Below, in pieces: positions 24,526 to 25,466 of a stretch of 25,466 bases of DNA. The position numbers and the translations under genes were made by a program. The notes under the pieces were generated by a model, which made no database searches, was not told the DNA's origin, and saw nothing but the letters and a program-made list of their open reading frames with translations. Position 1 is the first letter of the stretch. Each line of letters starts with the position of its first letter. The DNA is from JANMDR01 sp031376425 (GTDB lineage: Bacteria > Pseudomonadota > Gammaproteobacteria > Burkholderiales > Usitatibacteraceae), in NCBI GenBank assembly GCA_031376425.1, contig JANMDR010000028.1, positions 1-25,466 on the forward strand. The letters run 5' to 3'.

Positions 24526-24686
24526 AAAATAAGAAACCAAGAGAATTTTCTCGTACTCCCTCATGGGCTATAGTCACGATGGGATTTGCAGTGGCTTTCG
24601 CGATTTCTAGTTTGATATACCAATGGAATGAGTCTCTGGTGCGAATTCAATTTATCCAAGCATACCTAATTAACCATAAGCATTAA
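24522..24686 (+). CDS. Small single-span membrane protein (54 aa)
   Basis: A 54-residue frame from the TTG at 24522, which shares TTGA with the stop of the speE-like gene. It begins with a basic, soluble N-terminus (LKNKKPREFSRTPS as read) followed by one hydrophobic helix WAIVTMGFAVAFAISSLIY (about residues 15-33) and a short polar tail ending NHKH. The positive charges before the helix suggest the N-terminus stays in the cytoplasm. AGGA lies 2 nt before the TTG, so spacing is poor; translational coupling could make up for this. Its stop overlaps by 3 bp the stop of the convergent luxR fragment. No family is recognised. Confidence 0.5.
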   Translation: MKNKKPREFSRTPSWAIVTMGFAVAFAISSLIYQWNESLVRIQFIQAYLINHKH

Positions 24687-25326
24687 GCATCGCGGTGTTC
24701 AGTTGCCCCACCAGTGCTAATTTCGCCATTTTCAATTGCGTGTGCGATTAGTGCACTTGTATTTGCTGCTGAATATTTTTCGCGTGCTGATGTAAGTAGT
24801 CGGCGTATCGTAACCGCTGCGCAATTCAGTTTTTCGCCGACTTGCGCTAGCGTGTAGCCACCTGCTGTTAATTCTAGGGCAATGCGCTCGTCTTCTGATA
24901 ACTTTTGTCCACCCGTGTGGTGCTGCGCGGGTTGCAATAACTTTAGCATGTTGAAAGATTCCGCACCTTGGCGCTCAATTTTTACCGCATCGGCTGCCCA
25001 TTGGTGCGCTTGGCGTACCTCACCCACTTTTTCGGCTGCAGCCGCAGTCCAACGTAACATATAGCAAAGTAAATCCCGAGGGAACAGTGGGCTTTGCGTT
25101 TGCACGGCTTCGCGTGCCAACTCGTAGGCTTTCAGCGCGTCACCCTCCGCATTGTGCGTCAGTGCGTGCGCAAATTGCAGAACTCTTGTAACACCGAGTG
25201 TTGTCGTCTGGTTTTTGGTAAGGTCTTCTAGTCGAACAATGATCTTGGCGGCAGCTTGGGTGGTGGAGTACTGCAAAAAACGGCTGGCAGGCTGAAACAA
25301 TTGCCCCTTGGCGCGATTAGCGTTCG
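24683..25326 (-). pseudogene. LuxR-type regulator, 5'-truncated by an insertion sequence
   Basis: The C-terminal part ends with a GerE/LuxR helix-turn-helix: KLSEDERIALELTAGGYTLA followed by VGEKLNCAAVTIRRLLTSAR. Before it is a helical segment resembling TPR-like repeats (YELAREAVQTQ, HQWAADAVKIE). The frame is open right up to the end of the IS256-type element at about 25327, with no ATG in the upstream part; the only start there is a TTG at 25300 with a poor, very close AGGGG site. The natural N-terminus was therefore most likely cut off by the insertion. The original protein would have been longer, possibly with a sensor or ATPase part. A shortened product from the TTG remains possible. 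Confidence 0.65.
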
Positions 25327-25466
25327 GAGGCTATCCCGAATTTTGTGTTTTTAGTTTTTGCTAGGCGGGGTTAAACTGCTTTTCAAAGTGGATCATCAAC
25401 TGACTTATTGCTTGTTTCCAGTTTTGGATTGGCATTGTCCAGCGCTGGGCAATATTGCGTAAGCCT
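25327..25466 (-). mobile_element. IS256-family insertion sequence, one end
   Basis: The end of the element is seen at about 25327, where GAGGCTATCCCGAATTTTG looks like a terminal inverted repeat, 33-36 nt after the transposase stop. The rest lies beyond the right edge, so target duplication and the other end cannot be checked. The boundary may be off by a few bases. Confidence 0.7.
25361..25466 (-). CDS. IS256-family transposase, C-terminal fragment
   Basis: The last 34 codons of a transposase on the minus strand, read as GLRNIAQRWTMPIQNWKQAI followed by SQLMIHFEKQFNPA and a TAG stop at 25361-25363. The R-W-T-M-P-I-Q-N-W block is the characteristic C-terminal motif of IS256 (Mutator-type) transposases, which use a DDE active site. 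The catalytic residues are outside the window. Whether the element is intact cannot be judged. Confidence 0.8.
   Translation of the reverse strand, partial: GLRNIAQRWTMPIQNWKQAISQLMIHFEKQFNPA

Noticed and set aside
1..25466. CRISPR arrays, tRNA or rRNA genes, prophage modules
   Set aside because: I saw no regularly spaced repeats, no tRNA cloverleaf pattern, no rRNA signature and no phage structural genes.

Overview
The window reads as an ordinary chromosome segment of a Gram-negative proteobacterium, most likely a betaproteobacterium. The evidence is the gene order pcm, rhodanese, tolC facing waaA, together with an EIIA(Man)-HPr-EI phosphotransferase set, metX, Hsp33 and LPS core genes. Base composition is close to balanced by eye. 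I cannot place it below class level.

Layout. 1-1555: the 5' end of metX (minus), a terminator-like hairpin just in front of it, a small conserved-looking protein (minus), then two small membrane proteins on the plus strand (MAPEG/YecN-like and ABA4-like). 1655-4259: a minus-strand phosphotransferase operon (EIIA-Man, ptsH, ptsI) with a small antitoxin-like reading frame 1 nt behind ptsI. 4344-6682: waaC and waaA for inner-core lipopolysaccharide. 6724-9908: minus-strand tetR, pcm, rhodanese and tolC, with a well-formed promoter and operator in front of tetR. 10055-14781: plus-strand vapBC with a palindromic operator, a TPP riboswitch with thiC, an AlbA_2/ATPase gene 2 nt behind thiC, and a small secreted protein. 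14836-22737: a minus-strand efflux cluster (TetR, NodT-type outer membrane lipoprotein, adaptor, RND pump) followed by a GNAT acetyltransferase and a SnoaL-like protein. Two operator copies flank and overlap a consensus-like promoter in front of this TetR. 22811-24686: hslO (Hsp33), a spermidine-synthase-like gene and a 54-residue membrane protein. 24683-25466: the 3' part of a LuxR-type regulator cut by an IS256-family element that runs off the window.

How the parts work together. EI, HPr and EIIA form a phosphorelay with no sugar permease in view, so a regulatory role is likely. WaaC and WaaA build the heptose-Kdo inner core. The RND tripartite pump is most likely repressed by its adjacent TetR through the tandem operators. 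thiC is under thiamine pyrophosphate control, and the AlbA_2 gene behind it probably shares that transcript.

I found no convincing new multi-gene system. The most unusual points are an Hsp33 whose four-cysteine redox centre is reduced to Cys-His-Asp-Cys, the tandem TetR operators around a clean promoter, an AlbA_2 ATPase placed directly behind a riboswitch-controlled thiC, an apparently internally deleted antitoxin gene coupled to ptsI, an unlisted 54-residue membrane protein overlapping the speE-like stop codon, and a regulator truncated by an insertion sequence.
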